Source of the DNA: Brachypodium distachyon
Lineage: Eukaryota; Streptophyta; Magnoliopsida; Poales; Poaceae
DNA: 64,000 nt
Direction of reading: 5' to 3'
Assembly: GCF_000005505.3 (NCBI RefSeq)
Contig: NC_016135.3
Location: forward strand, 6,031,501 to 6,095,500
The notes beneath the pieces were generated by a model. The model saw only the letters and a program-made list of their open reading frames with translations. It was not told the DNA's origin and did no database searches. Positions 10,657 through 22,021 of the stretch are shown piece by piece (the first letter of the stretch is position 1; each line of letters starts with the position of its first letter). A program made the translations under genes and the position numbers.

Positions 10657-13600
10657 CTATTGGACAATCTTGTCTTTTTTCTTTGTTGCCTTCTCTTTTC
10701 TCTTATACGTTTGGACCTCATCGTGGCTGCTTCTGGCGTAGGCCCTATCTTGTGCGGGTAATTTTGACTTCTTTCTTTTATGGATCGTCCATCTTGCCGC
10801 CTCTTCTTCTTGCCTAGTCGTGGGATCGGGGAAACCTTCATAGTCTTGTTGTGAAGTTACTCCGTCGACCCCAACAATGCTCCTCTTGCCTCTCCTCACG
10901 ACTACATGGTTTTTCGCTATCAGGTCTTCTATGAAAAAGACGTGTTTGCATTTGGAAGCAAATTGCCATGGTTCAAGCAGTGCCGAGATTCTTTTGACGT
11001 TCATCTGATGACGGGGAACCTCTTTTGGCAGAATCATTGTTGTGAACCTATGATTTTCATGCCTGACATCACGTGCCCATATGATGCGAAACATGGCGAT
11101 GGTGGTGAAGGTGTAGTCAAGCTCCTAGATCTGTTCGACCACGTCGTAGTACATTTCAGTCTGGCCTTCGCTGTCGGTCCCCGTCTCAGCAACGAGCACT
11201 ATACCGCTGTTTTGGTACGTAATCTTACGGTCTTGAGCCTTAGTGTAGTACGTATACCCATTCATTGCGTACGACTGGTAGGTCACGACGTTGCGGTCGG
11301 GAAGCCGTGACAACTTCTAGACAATCTTCTCATCTTCATGCGCCGCAGCCCTCGGATACCAAAGATCCTTGAGCCACATGGCGTATGTAGAATTGTGTTT
11401 TCGCTGGATCCAATCATCATTCCCTTTAGGGTTGAGGTTTCGAAGTTCTTCGATGAACGGCTCGACCTCTGGCGTGAGTTTCAGCACCATTGTCTGTGCT
11501 CTTACAAAGTCGTCCATTCTTTGGCGGGCATGCACATCAAGATCCTTCCGGCCAAGCCCACCTTCACCTGTTAGCTTCCCCTTATGTCATGATTCGGGGA
11601 CCCCTATGGGTTTGCGGTCCGCCAACCAATCAGTGCAGAACTCAACGCACTCTTCTGCATGATAGCCTTCCATGATGCTTCCTTCGGGACGCCCTCTTTT
11701 ACGAACATATCGCTTCAGCACCCCGTTGTATCGTTCGGGCCCAAACATGTTGTGCAGGAATGATGGCCCTAACAACAAAATCTCATCGGCGACGTGGACC
11801 ATCAGATGGACCATATTGTCGAAGAACGTTGGGGGAAAGAACATCTCACATTCGCACAATATCTGTATCATTGCGTCCCTCAGTTGCAGGCAACGGTCCA
11901 CCGTGATGGACTTCTGGCCGATCGTGTCGAAGAAGTCACAGAGCTTCATGACCATCTCTCTCACCCATGGCTCCATGCAGCCTCTTATTGCAACCGGAAG
12001 TAGCTGCCTGAGAATCACGTGGCAGTCATGAGACTTCATGCCAACCAGTTTGTGGCTCTTCATGTCAACGAGTTTCTTGATGCTGGATGAGTAGTTCGAT
12101 GGAACTTTGATGCCATGGAGACACTCGCACATTCTATGCAGCTCGGCTTTGCTCAGACTGTAACACGCAGGTTTGCATCGCGTATATATCGTGCGTTCAC
12201 TATCCTTGTTTTCCTGCGGCGCCTCTTCCTCTATCGGCCACAGCTTCTCCCTTATCCCCATCCACTGCAGGTCCTTCTGTGCCTTTGGTCCATCTTTTGA
12301 CTTGTCCGCGTGGTGCATCATCAAGCCCAACAGGCTGTCGCACACGTTCTTCTCGACATGCATGACGTCTATGGTGTGACAGCTCTGTAAAAACCTCCAG
12401 TAAGGCAGGTCCCAGAACACGGACCTCCTCTTGTACGTAAGGCCGCCATCTGGACCAGCAGCCGGCCGTGCTTCCCGGCCACGACTTCGAGGTCCCTGAC
12501 AATTTCGTATACTTCATGTCCAGTCAGTTTCCTCGGTTTGTGCCGCCTCTCTGCTCTCCCGTTGAAGTTTTTCTTATCATCCCTCCACGGGTCCTTCATG
12601 TCCAGCCACTTACGGTGTCCCATGTACACAAACTTTTTTGATTCTGGCAGGAACAACCCTTCTCTCTCGTCCCTGCACTTTGTACACGCTTTGTACCCAT
12701 GGGTTGACTGGCACGATGAGTTCCCGTTCGCCGGTTAGTCATGCACACATGTCAGGAGAGCTGCTCGAAGGATAAACTACTCCTTCTTATGAGCGTCCCA
12801 AACCTTTCGACCCTTCTCCCAAAGCTCCTTGAGCTCATCCTTCAGCAGCTCCAGATACACGTTCAGATCAGCTCCGGGCTGCTTAGGGCCTTGTATGAGC
12901 ATTGATAGGTGGATGTACTTCCTCTTCATGACAAGCCACGGGAGGAGGTTGTATATGAACAGGATCACCGGTCATGTGCTGTGTTTGCTGCTCAAGTTTC
13001 CGAACGGATTGATCCCATCCGTACTCATCCGGAACCTGATGTTCCTGGGCTCTACGCCGAACTCGGGGAATTCATCGTCCAGAGTCCTCCATTGAGCCGC
13101 ATATGCGGGGTGTCTGAGGACTCCATCATCGTTGTGGTACACGCCCTCGGGATCGATATCCGCCTGAGTCGCGTCGTGGTAGACGAACCACCTGGCCTCC
13201 TTCTCGTTCTGGAACCAACGCTCCAGCCTGGTGCCACACGGGAGATACCAGGCCGTCTTTGCCGTCGGACCACGCTTCACTTATTCCTCCTCGCCGCCAT
13301 CAGGATTGGGGTCTTTCTTCATGTATCGAGATGTTTTGCATACTGGACAGCTGTGCATGTCTTTGTAGTCGCCCTTATATATGATGCAGTCCAGCGGATA
13401 AGCATGGTATCTGATGACCTCTAACCCGAGGGGGCATGTAACTTTCTTCGCCTCGTACGTGCTCTTAGGCAACTTGTTGCCCGGAGGAAGTACCGTACGC
13501 AGGTAACTCAGAATCTCTGTGAATCCCGAGTCCACGATGTTGTATTTTGCCTTTATACGCAAAAGCTCGAGCGTTACTTCTAGCACACTGTTATGCACGC

Positions 13601-14647
13601 CGGCCTTTTCATATAACGGTGTCTCAGCATCCTCCCTCAGCTTCTCAAACTTACGGGACACCCTCTCATCCTCAGAGTCATCCAACTGATTCTGCAGATG
13701 CTGATCGTCCAGCATTTCAACCATCCTACCGGTTGGAACGTCCTGTACTGGATCCTAGCCACGGTATGCTTTTTCACCAGGCTGGTCGTCAGACTCCATG
13801 TTTTCCATCTCAATTCCGTCATCGGCTTCAATGCCATCCTCCCAGTGAGAAGTCCACCTTGAATAACCAGGCACAAATCCCCGCATGAGCAAATGCATCT
13901 CGACATCCTATGGCTCATACAGCTTGCTGTTCCGACATCTCACACAGGAACAACACATCTTATCACCCCCTTTCCTATGCATATCTTCCATGCCAGCATC
14001 GACAAAAGTCTTCAGCCGCTCTATCCACTCAACACGTAACCTGTCCTCGTACATCCAGGCACGGCCCATCGAGCTACAACACAATTTTTTTTTAAATAAA
14101 TGAATCAGCTTGATCGACAAAAATGAAAATTTTTGGCATGACCTTTGCTAAAAAAACAGCATTTTGCACTACGAAATTCGATGCCTGCATCAAAAACAAA
14201 TTACCCCCACCCACATCGGCACGACGGCCGATGTCACATCACATAAGAAATACAAGGCCGGTGTCAACACACATTTAATATGCTTGAACATGCACGTACA
14301 CCGGTCCCGAGGTTAAGCTTAACCCTCGGGCTAAGCTCCCCCATAAGCAGCAGCGGCCATGGACTCCAGAGAGAGCTAGAGAGAGAGAGAGAGAGCGCTC
14401 ATGGGAGCAAATTAAAGCCATAGAGAGGGCAATCCGGGGGGGAGGGCAGAGCTATGCTGCGGGGGAGCCACGGATAGAGCGGGGGCAGACCGGGGGAGCC
14501 GCTACAGAGAGATCGAGGCCGAATTTCCCGCCGGCGGCCACGACGCCATTAATGGAGATTTTGCCAAATTGGAGAAGAATAGGAGGAGGAAGAAGGGAGA
14601 GGAAGAGGGAGGAGAAGGGGGGAGAACTACCTGCCGGCCGCCGCCAT
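10657..14647 (-). pseudogene. CACTA-1 tnp2 transposase (TNPD-like), heavily broken
   Basis: DNA transposase of the CACTA superfamily. A predicted short first exon (ATG at 14647, GT donor at 14630-14629) is followed by a 557-bp intron to an AG acceptor at 14075-14074. The body has a Transpos_assoc-like domain (GRAWMYEDR... with CCSCVRC, about 14065-13915), a tnp2/Transposase_21 region (13724 to about 12200, including STDGINPFGN near 13015 and IDVMHVEKNVCD near 12365), a DUF4218-like region (about 12050-11700, GPERYNGVLKRYV) and a DUF4216-like C-terminus (YAMNGYTYYTKAQD near 11275). The stop is TAG 10659-10657. In-frame stops include 13908, about 13756, 13281, 12969, 12778, about 12736, 11587, 11314 and 11125. 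There is a frameshift near 12420-12480. Homology is firm; exon 1 is predicted. Confidence 0.85.
14370..14396. repeat. (GA)n microsatellite
   Basis: GAGAGAGCTAGAGAGAGAGA-type run in the predicted 5' intron of the CACTA-1 tnp2 gene. Confidence 0.8.
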
Positions 14648-14744
14648 CAATTTTGGCAGGGCTTCGTCGGCGCGAGTGAGGAGAGAGCCGCAGTTGGTCC
14701 AGAGAGACGCGCGAGCTCGACCAGCTGGGGCTTGCACACAGTAC

Positions 14745-14755
14745 TTATATATAGG
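14745..14755 (-). promoter_or_regulatory. TATA box of CACTA-1 tnp2 gene
   Basis: CCTATATATAAG on the minus strand, about 100 bp upstream of the predicted first ATG (14647) and directly next to the right-end motif array starting at 14760. Confidence 0.6.
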
Positions 14756-14901
14756 AAGGTCACCAGTGGCGGGTGTAAGGATAAACCGCCACTGGTGACT
14801 TCCAGCGGCGGGTGGAAAAATAAACCGTCACTGGAGGACTCAGCAGTGGCGGGTTAAAGGAGGCCCGCCACTGGTGCTCTCCCACCAGTTTCCCCGCTTT
14901 A

Positions 14902-14946
14902 GTCGCACCTCGCTAGTTTACAAGAGTTCTGACCAGCATAAAAAAG
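14902..14946 (+). promoter_or_regulatory. U6/U3 snRNA-like promoter core, copy C
   Basis: GTCGCACCTCG at 14902-14912 (two mismatches to RTCCCACATCG), then exactly 25 bp including CAAGAGTTCTGACC, then ATAAAAAAG at 14938-14946. Block order and spacing are the same as copy B. The expected start, about 30 bp after the TATA box, falls near 14967-14971, where the stem-loop below begins. One USE mismatch (C to G at position 4) may weaken it. Confidence 0.5.
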
Positions 14947-14968
14947 ATTCCGCCGCCCCGCTTACCAG

Positions 14969-15112
14969 TGGTTACTACTCAGTGCTCAGTGCGTTCCCCG
15001 TTCCGGTTGAGTACTAAACGAATGATCAGACGGTGCTTAAGGGGTTCAGCGAAGGTCACTGAGACTGAGTAGTACCATCATGTATCGGGTGGTCTACCAG
15101 TGGCAGTTCTTT
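14969..15112 (+). ncRNA. candidate Pol III small RNA with a ~20-bp closing stem (unclassified)
   Basis: From the start predicted by promoter core C, the sequence GGTTACTACTCAGTGCTCAG (14970-14989) is nearly the reverse complement of CACTGAGACTGAGTAGTACC (15057-15076), so a transcript would fold into a long closing stem around a ~67-nt loop. A T6 tract at 15110-15115 would end Pol III transcription, giving about 145 nt. I cannot assign it to U6, U3, 7SL, MRP or a snoRNA class. The name is a hypothesis from promoter, stem and T-tract positions only. Confidence 0.3.
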
Positions 15113-15115
15113 TTT
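15110..15115 (+). terminator. oligo-T tract, possible Pol III terminator
   Basis: TTTTTT following the stem-loop driven by core C. Four or more T residues on the non-template strand normally suffice for Pol III termination. Confidence 0.35.
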
Positions 15116-15357
15116 ACGGCCACCGTTGGTGGTTGTTAGGGTTTCCATGGTCATTTCCAGTGACAGTGACAAACACCGCCATTGGTGATGGCGGTGACAT
15201 GTTTCGGGACAATATTCACCGCCACTGGTGGTGAGGCACGAGTGGCGGTGATAAGGCGCTCGTGGATACTTTGAGAGGCCTCCAGTAACGCTGTGTTTTT
15301 TGGTCCGTTTTAACCGTCACTGGAGAGGGATCACGGATGGAGTTTTTTGTAGTAGTG

Positions 15358-16859
15358 ATTTCTCTAAGTACTAATCCGCGGCGGTGCAATTTTTAGGATG
15401 CCATCGTGGACCTCCTATATATAGGCCGGTAAAGAACTCAAAGTGGAAGAATGCCATTACTCAACAACCAAAAAAATAGAATGGTGGTCTCAAGTATGAC
15501 TACGGAACATAAGCCCCGCGGCGCGACCTGTACATCATTAACATCTCTTGGGATCAATGAGACAATCAAATCCATGTTCACCTCTTCTTATTTGTTTCTC
15601 ATGATGTTGCCAATATTTGATTTTGTAGTATATATAGAGAAGTGGTGCGTGAATATATTATATACTTTTTTTAGTTCATGTTAGGAGCAAGAAAAGGTGT
15701 TGTCGAAATTCAAAAGAAATAAATAGGTTTACTTACTCAATTTATCTCGGAAATGCAGGTATATGAATGGAATTCGTCCTTCAAGAAACCGTGTGAATCT
15801 TTCGTAATTGTTTGAGTCATACCTAGCTTGAGTTAGCTTATGTCGTGTGTATCTTCTACATGCATTCATTTTTATTATTTTTTAGGAAAAAGACAGTATA
15901 TCCAATGTACAAGTGAAATAAAAAAATTTATCAAAAAGAAGCAATCCAAGGGCTGCATAAGTCTTTCTTTTGGACTTATGGAAGACAAGGTTCAAATCCT
16001 CCATGAAGAGCTTCCTACGTATAAGCAGGGCTGCACTTGTTAATGATGTAGTCATTTCTGATCCTCCGTATGCTCCAGGCAGCCAGCGTGATGATTTCCA
16101 TGTGGAAGGGGATTTTTATGATATTAGATATATACTAAATGCCTATTGACCACGATTGTAAGCTTATATAATAACAATTCGATTACTAGTTGCTTTAACA
16201 AAGTATTTGCATCTTTGTTGTCCATTTGTCAAGACTATAATATTTGGTAAGCCAAAAGTTCATGATTCGCAAGGAGTTTCCCTCAAAGTAGTATGATATA
16301 AACTTTGCCCTCGGAAGTCTTTGTAGACATCCTTCCCCAGCTTTCCTCCAAAGGCTTCAGAACCCTATATTTTGCAGGATCACAACTATTTTTTTCTCAC
16401 CTTAAGCGTGCAGGACGCTCAAATACATCTATGAAATCCACCCCTTCCCTCCGTTTTATTAGGAATTCAAGTCTTTGTTGGAGTTTAACAAAATCTAATA
16501 CATCATGTTTGCTTTGATCCTGACTATTTATGGAATAATAGGTTGATCTGTTCTAGTAAACATAGGAAGACAACCACCATATCCATATTTCACAAAAGAA
16601 GGTAAATTGGCATTCACTTAAAGAAGTGGTTGTGTTTTATTTGTGCATACTTTTCTTTGCCAAAACCGGATTTGGGCATTTTGTAACCCTATATTTTATC
16701 TTCCTATCAAACCATGTAGTATTTCAAAAGGAATGATGGATTGTTATTTCTAAAGTCAAATGGTTGTATCGTGTTTTGGAAAAAGGAAAATATATTGCAT
16801 ATTTTGTGTGCCATTAATTTCATGATGCATAGAATTTAAATTTAAGTCGGTAAAAATAT
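15358..16859. other. intergenic, no gene seen
   Basis: AT-rich flank of CACTA-1. Short chance ORFs (15451-15684, 15840-16043, 16305-16517) look like no known family. Confidence 0.5.
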
Positions 16860-17300
16860 GAAGAATTGCCCACGGTACACTGTTATTTTGCGGCCTTTGA
16901 CCAAACACACCGCCCGATTTTGGATATGTCCAGTACCGTTACAAGTCATGGGACATTTGTCGCCCTTCCAAAAATGGAACCGAGGGAGAGGGCGGGAAGG
17001 GGCAGGAGACGACGGCAGGCCGACATCCGCTAGGGTTCCTGCCTGGTCGCAGCTCTGTTGGGAATGGACGGGAACTGTTTAATTTCGCTGATGCGCGCTG
17101 GAGTAAGAACAATGGTGAGAGAACAAACTAGAGAAGTGTAAGATGGTAATTCAACACACAAAAAAGGTCAGCTTTTCGTTTTTGGGCAGGTGGTGTGTTT
17201 CAGCAAATGACCCTAGAATTGTAATGGTTCTAGGCAAATCCAAAATCGAGCGGTGTGTTTGGACAAAAGCCGCAACATAACGGTGTTGTGTGATCCATTT
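16860..17300. mobile_element. fold-back / MULE-like element with ~100-bp inverted arms
   Basis: The left arm (about 16863-16965, with CCAAACACACCGCCCGATTT) is repeated inverted in the right arm (about 17200-17295, with AAATCGAGCGGTGTGTTTGG). The arms are imperfect but align over about 95 bp. The centre (16980-17130) is GC-rich and unrelated, like sequence carried between long terminal inverted repeats. No transposase is present and I could not fix a 9-bp duplication, so the superfamily is open. Confidence 0.65.
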
Positions 17301-19196
17301 CCCTTTAAAACTATTGTCCCTAGAACTGCGTAAGCCACCATGTTGCTTCTAAAGAGATCATCTCTTGTGAAGATAGAAGGCAGACATCTTTTGATCATTT
17401 CTCTCTCGTACAACTTACAAGTCAGTAATTATCCTCCGTGACATAGTTAGATAAGACCGGTATGTATGTATGCTGGTGAATTTCAAACTCTTTTTCTTAC
17501 CACTCTCCACTGCACCGCCGGCCGCCGAGGATGAGGAATCGACCGTCCACCGCGCCCGATCTCTCGAGACAAAGACGACGGTAATCGCCACTCTCAATGG
17601 TACAGTCCGGGCCAAGGTGGAGACAACGGCCGCTGTCATACGCCACCAAGTTGGATCGCTACTGGAGCACAGAAGACGGCCGCAGTCGGTGGCTTTCAAT
17701 CGGCAGCCAGAATCATCTGTGATACGCTTTTTCCACTGAAAAATCGTTTATGGTACATATAGTGATGTTCGTGGTCAAAAATTTTTCCGAAACCTATGTA
17801 ATGCCATTAATTGGTTAAGTCGAAGAAGAGTTGGACAGTTTATAAGAAAAACCGTTCGAAAACCATACAACGAAGAACGTACCCCGCCAGCCCCGAGGCA
17901 CGCCCCACACGAGTCAGATACCAAGTCACCCAAGAGACCAATGCCGACACCCTAACAACTCAACACAACAAGGCGAAAGCGAAAAACCGGAGCCGCCGCT
18001 CCACCATCCACACCGGCCCCAGGGCCGCCGGGCAGCTCCTAGCCGAAGACGAAAACGGACAGGTGCCAACCAGACGAGCAGACCAGACACTGGCACAGGA
18101 GGTGAGGGTCTCCACAACGGTGCCTCCAAGGAGAAGAGCGACAACTGAGGGCGCTGCCATCGCTGGCAACAACCGAGGTCGGTGCAGGGCTTTCACCCGG
18201 AGCTCACCAAACCTAATGATGCACTCGCCTGACCGCCGAAGTCGAGGATACATGGAGTACTTTCTCGGTTTCTCCTGCCTTTTGGTTACGGTTGTCGTCA
18301 AACTTTTCAATAAAACATAGCATAATAATGTTCCAATTGTATGATCATTTTTTTCACTGTATTTTTTATTGTGGGAGATGTAATTAATACAATGAAAATA
18401 GAATCTACTCTTGTTGTGGATCCATCTGCCCAACTCCAACACCCAAATATGACATTTTGAGTTTGACAGCTGGTTGTCAGAAAGCTCACACATCTTTGAT
18501 TAATTATAGTTTGTATCTGCGTTTGGATGCAGCTTTCCAAAGATGGTAAATGATGGCATATTCATAAAAAGATGTTCACCGAGAAGTATTCAAAGCTGGG
18601 ACGCGGATGCTCCTGTTATGGAATGATTTTACCGTAGACTAGAAGATGAGTACAAGCAGATGCCGATGCCCACCCTGCATGCACCTCCTGCTGCAATCTC
18701 TGAACCGCACAATGCATGATGGGTGACTTTTCTATGCCATTCTGAATTCGCCCAGGCTTTCCAAATACTTAATACGTTTCTCATGTCTGATCATGCTTAC
18801 CTATCCCTCGCAAAAAGGTCATCTTTTTCAGCTTAAGCTTTAAAGATCATCACTGCATGCATATCAGTGCTGGCGCTAGCTAGCCGCACTGCAGACCTCT
18901 GATGCTGCATCGATGACACTCCCACCAATACATGAATCGTAATGTAACAATAATATTGCTATGAATCCATCCAATGTTTCACTACGCATCTCAGTGGTAT
19001 AATAGTGGACATAGATGATAAATCACGTCCTCAGGAAAAAAAACCGCAGGCATAGTTTGCATGTAACCTGAGCACACGAACCCCAAACTGTCAATGAAAC
19101 GGGCGTCTGTCAATGAACCACTGCACCTTAGATATAGCTAAACACAGAAGAATACTCATACTCGATGTTTAGCTCAGGAGAGTATGTTTGAGGCTA
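17301..19196. other. intergenic with two GC-rich patches
   Basis: 17505-17700 and 17875-18260 are GC-rich and the plus frame 17811-18320 is open, but the product resembles no family I know. Probably decayed transposon sequence. Confidence 0.4.
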
Positions 19197-19397
19197 CTAC
19201 CTCCTTTCCGGTTTATGGGGGGCAGTTGAAGTTTTAACTAATGTAACATTAATCTTATATCACAAAAACTATACCATTAGAAGCTTTAATGTTTTATTTT
19301 TTAATGGTATAATTTTTGTCATATACGAATGATGTTACATTAGTTAAATCTTCAACCTAGAGATGCATTGGGGCCACTTATATTGGAACCGAGGTAG
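19197..19397. repeat. Stowaway-like MITE (~200 bp), highly palindromic
   Basis: Ends CTACCTCCTTTCCGGTTTAT and, inverted, CTACCTCGGTTCCAATATAA, flanked by TA. The interior is a long imperfect palindrome (AACTAATGTAACATTAATC against GATGTTACATTAGTT). Confidence 0.75.
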
Positions 19398-20055
19398 CAG
19401 TTCTCAAGTGCACGAAAACACACTTGATCTGTTTGATAAGCTCAGAAAAGATGTAAATAAGACAGAGATAATACTTAAGGGACGAAATTGTGTTTCAGCC
19501 TTAAATTTTGTTTTATTCGAATAGAAAGGAAATATTTATTTGTATTATTTTGGTGTGCACAAATGTATTTCCATTCATGTAGAGTGTAGTAGTAAACTAG
19601 TAATTTATTTATTTAAGAAATCAAAACCGGACACCTTAGGAGGCCTCTCACTAATCCACTTTTCCGAGCCGTCTTTTTCGCGATCTAGTTATGTTAGGCC
19701 ATTGGACATGCATTGAGTAATATTTAGTGTAACATAATCCCACAATATGGCGAGATGTCTGAAGGACACATTATTTCCATAGAAAACTCAGTGCCTGCTA
19801 ATTGTCACACTCTCCGCTAATTGGACCTTCTCCTAGATTTTTATTGTTTACAAAGACATTTCAACTTTGAGTGATAAGTTCATAGCATTTCTTTCCCTGG
19901 GTCGAATATCACCTTTTTCTTATCATGGCCTTGATTAGATCAAACTTTTTTTTGAGAGATGATGACCGGATCGAACCATGTGGACTTCTAGTTGCCTACA
20001 CGATTGGATCTCAAATTCGTTGATTTAAAATAAAAAAAATCACTAACCGGCGACG
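19398..20055. other. intergenic, no gene seen
   Basis: AT-rich. No ORF, tRNA or repeat structure noticed. Confidence 0.5.
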
Positions 20056-20316
20056 TATCATGTGAAAACCTTTATTCTGTGAAAATTTTTAAAAAAATAC
20101 TAACCATTAGATCTCAAAGAAACAGGTCAGATGGAATGTGGAACCTCTAATCAGTTCAACATTTTATGAAAAAAAAACCTACGTGATTAGAGGTCTAGAG
20201 GGTTTTTGTAAAATACGTTGAAGTGATTAGGAACTTCACCTTTCATCAGATCCGTTTATTTGGGATCTAATGGCTAGGATTAGAAGTTTTCACTAAATAG
20301 AGATTTTCACCTGATA
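20056..20316. repeat. MITE-like long inverted repeat (~260 bp)
   Basis: The left arm (TATCATGTGAAAACCTTTAT...GTGAAAA) is inverted in the right arm ending TTTTCACCTGATA. The inverted similarity continues inward (CATTAGATCTCAAA against TTTGGGATCTAATG), so the whole piece can fold into one hairpin. The superfamily is not recognised. Confidence 0.7.
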
Positions 20317-21614
20317 AGTAGATGTAATTTTAACTTGCCTATTCTATGAGATTATATATTTGCATCACCCCTCTCTTCTTATTGGCCAAACTGAATGATG
20401 TGGTCACACACGCCATCGCGATCTAGTGTGTTATCTACATTGTGTAGTATTTAATGGTTTCAAATTTGAGCATCGTGGTTCCTAAAATGGAATGGAACCA
20501 TCTGATTCCTCAAATATGCAGGCAACCCGTAGTAATGACGAAGAAACCAAGGAATTCAACTTGCAGATCTTTGTCCGAAAATATCTTTGACCACTGGCTT
20601 GTTGTGTAGCAGTACTATCAAAAGTGACCATAGAAGATAAGTACTTTGACCTTTAAATTAATTTAAGAAAATCTTTCTTTTCGTGGGAGCAACGGTTTCA
20701 GTCGATACAGAAGGATGCATACGGCCGTTTGCAGTTGCGAACTTGCGATCGTTCTGGATCCATCGTTCTTGGTGTCATAGGAAGCCCCTATAGACAGACA
20801 AGCTGGGCGTGGCATTGGACTGGAAGCGTAACATTAGAGAGTGTCCCGCAGGCAGGCAGGCAGGCAGGGATGGGGACGGGACTGAATATTTGAGGTGCAT
20901 GCATGTTTCAAGTTTGCGGTCTTGTTGGTCTTCTCCGCTCCACGGCTCCACGCTCCCTTCCCCCTGGTCATTGCATTCCAAAATACACTGTGAAGGCTTT
21001 TTGAACTGGCGTGAGTGCGAAGGCTCAAGACAAGAGAAAACTACCACCTCCCAGATGTTTTCATTTCATAAACCTAGGTCATCATCACAGGTGTCAACAT
21101 CGACATTGTTACTTTTTTTTGTCTGCCAGGGAAGCCAGTCACGTATTGCATTGGGTCATTTTTTAAAAGGTGGTGCTATATTACTCAGATGGCTGGGAAG
21201 TTACAATCATCCAGAAGCAATCGCCCCACACAGGAAGGAACTGCAGCACTCAACACACCACCATTCGACACACTAATATAGAATTTCGCTAATTCATGAG
21301 CTGCACGATTATTCAGACGACTCGTGAAACTAAAATGTATGCCAGGGTCGAACGGCACAGGCCTTAGGGACGACCTCTGAATTACAGGATCAGTGAGAGC
21401 CAGCACAAGACTCTGACAGTCACTCTCAACAATGAGCGGTAAATTAGTGAATCTTCTTGCTAGGCGGTACCTTCCAGGCAGTCAATTCTTTCCGCAAATT
21501 CAGCAACATTGGGTCACATTTTAATTACGCCTTTGTACCGTTTGAGCCTTCGAGGTATGTAAAGCTGCCAACGCCGGATGTGTTTCTGACCTCGAAAAAT
21601 AACACTGTAAATCA
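20317..21614. other. intergenic; (GGCA)n microsatellite at about 20852-20870
   Basis: Open frames at 20809-21276 (+) and 21047-20775 (-) overlap and match nothing known. Confidence 0.45.
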
Positions 21615-21747
21615 TACTCCTTCGTCCCATATTAAATGCCAAAATATTAAGTGCCAAAATATTACATGTATCTAGACGTATTTTAATATATAGATACATT
21701 CATATTTAGATAAAATTTGAGTTACTTAATGAGATGGAGGGAGTACT
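21615..21747. repeat. Stowaway-like MITE
   Basis: TACTCCTTCGTCCCATATTA at the left and GATGGAGGGAGTA at the right, flanked by TA-like sites. It contains a short internal duplication (TTAA[A/G]TGCCAAAATA repeated). Confidence 0.8.
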
Positions 21748-21892
21748 AATTCTCAGAAAGGAGAAAACATTGATACAATTTTCAGGTCTTGTTTGGATCA
21801 TAGGAATTATAGGAGAAAATGAAGGGTTCTAATTCTAAGAAAAAAAATCTTATGCAAACCTTTGAATTGTAAAATTTCACCAAGACATTTCA

Positions 21893-22021
21893 TACTTCCT
21901 CCGTCCAACAGGGGATGTCTCAATTTTGAATAAATTGAATGCATCTATAGACTAAGTCATGTCTAGATACATTCCAATTTTGACAAACTTGAGACATCTT
22001 TTGTTGGACGGAAGGAGTGGG
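21893..22021. repeat. Stowaway-like MITE
   Basis: TACTTCCTCCGTCCAACAGG at the left and GTTGGACGGAAGGAGTGGGA at the right, near-perfect inverted ends with inner GATGTCTCAA / TTGAGACATC. Same subfamily as 41245-41368. Confidence 0.85.

Larger units (their letters stand above)
5100..15357 (-). mobile_element. CACTA-1: En/Spm-type DNA transposon, two genes, defective
   Basis: The left end reads CACTGCTTGAAAAAACCCC from 5100. The right end, read inward on the minus strand from 15357, is CACTACTACAAAAAACTCC. They form an imperfect terminal inverted repeat; the left end has G in place of the final A of CACTA. Flanking triplets are ACT (5097-5099) and ATT (15358-15360), a 3-bp target duplication with one mismatch. 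Motif clusters of CACCAGTGGCGG type lie at both ends and internally. Two minus-strand genes, tnp2 (upstream) and a Ulp1-domain gene (downstream), give the usual CACTA content. Both are broken, so the element could move only if helped in trans. Length is about 10.26 kb. Confidence 0.85.
14757..15357. repeat. CACTA-1 right subterminal repeat array and terminus
   Basis: CACCAGTGGCGGG / CCGCCACTGGTG pairs at 14760-14797, 14845-14877 and, more decayed, 15095-15260. The end is TAGTAGTG at 15350-15357. The array also contains snRNA-like promoter core C and a stem-loop (separate entries). Confidence 0.8.
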
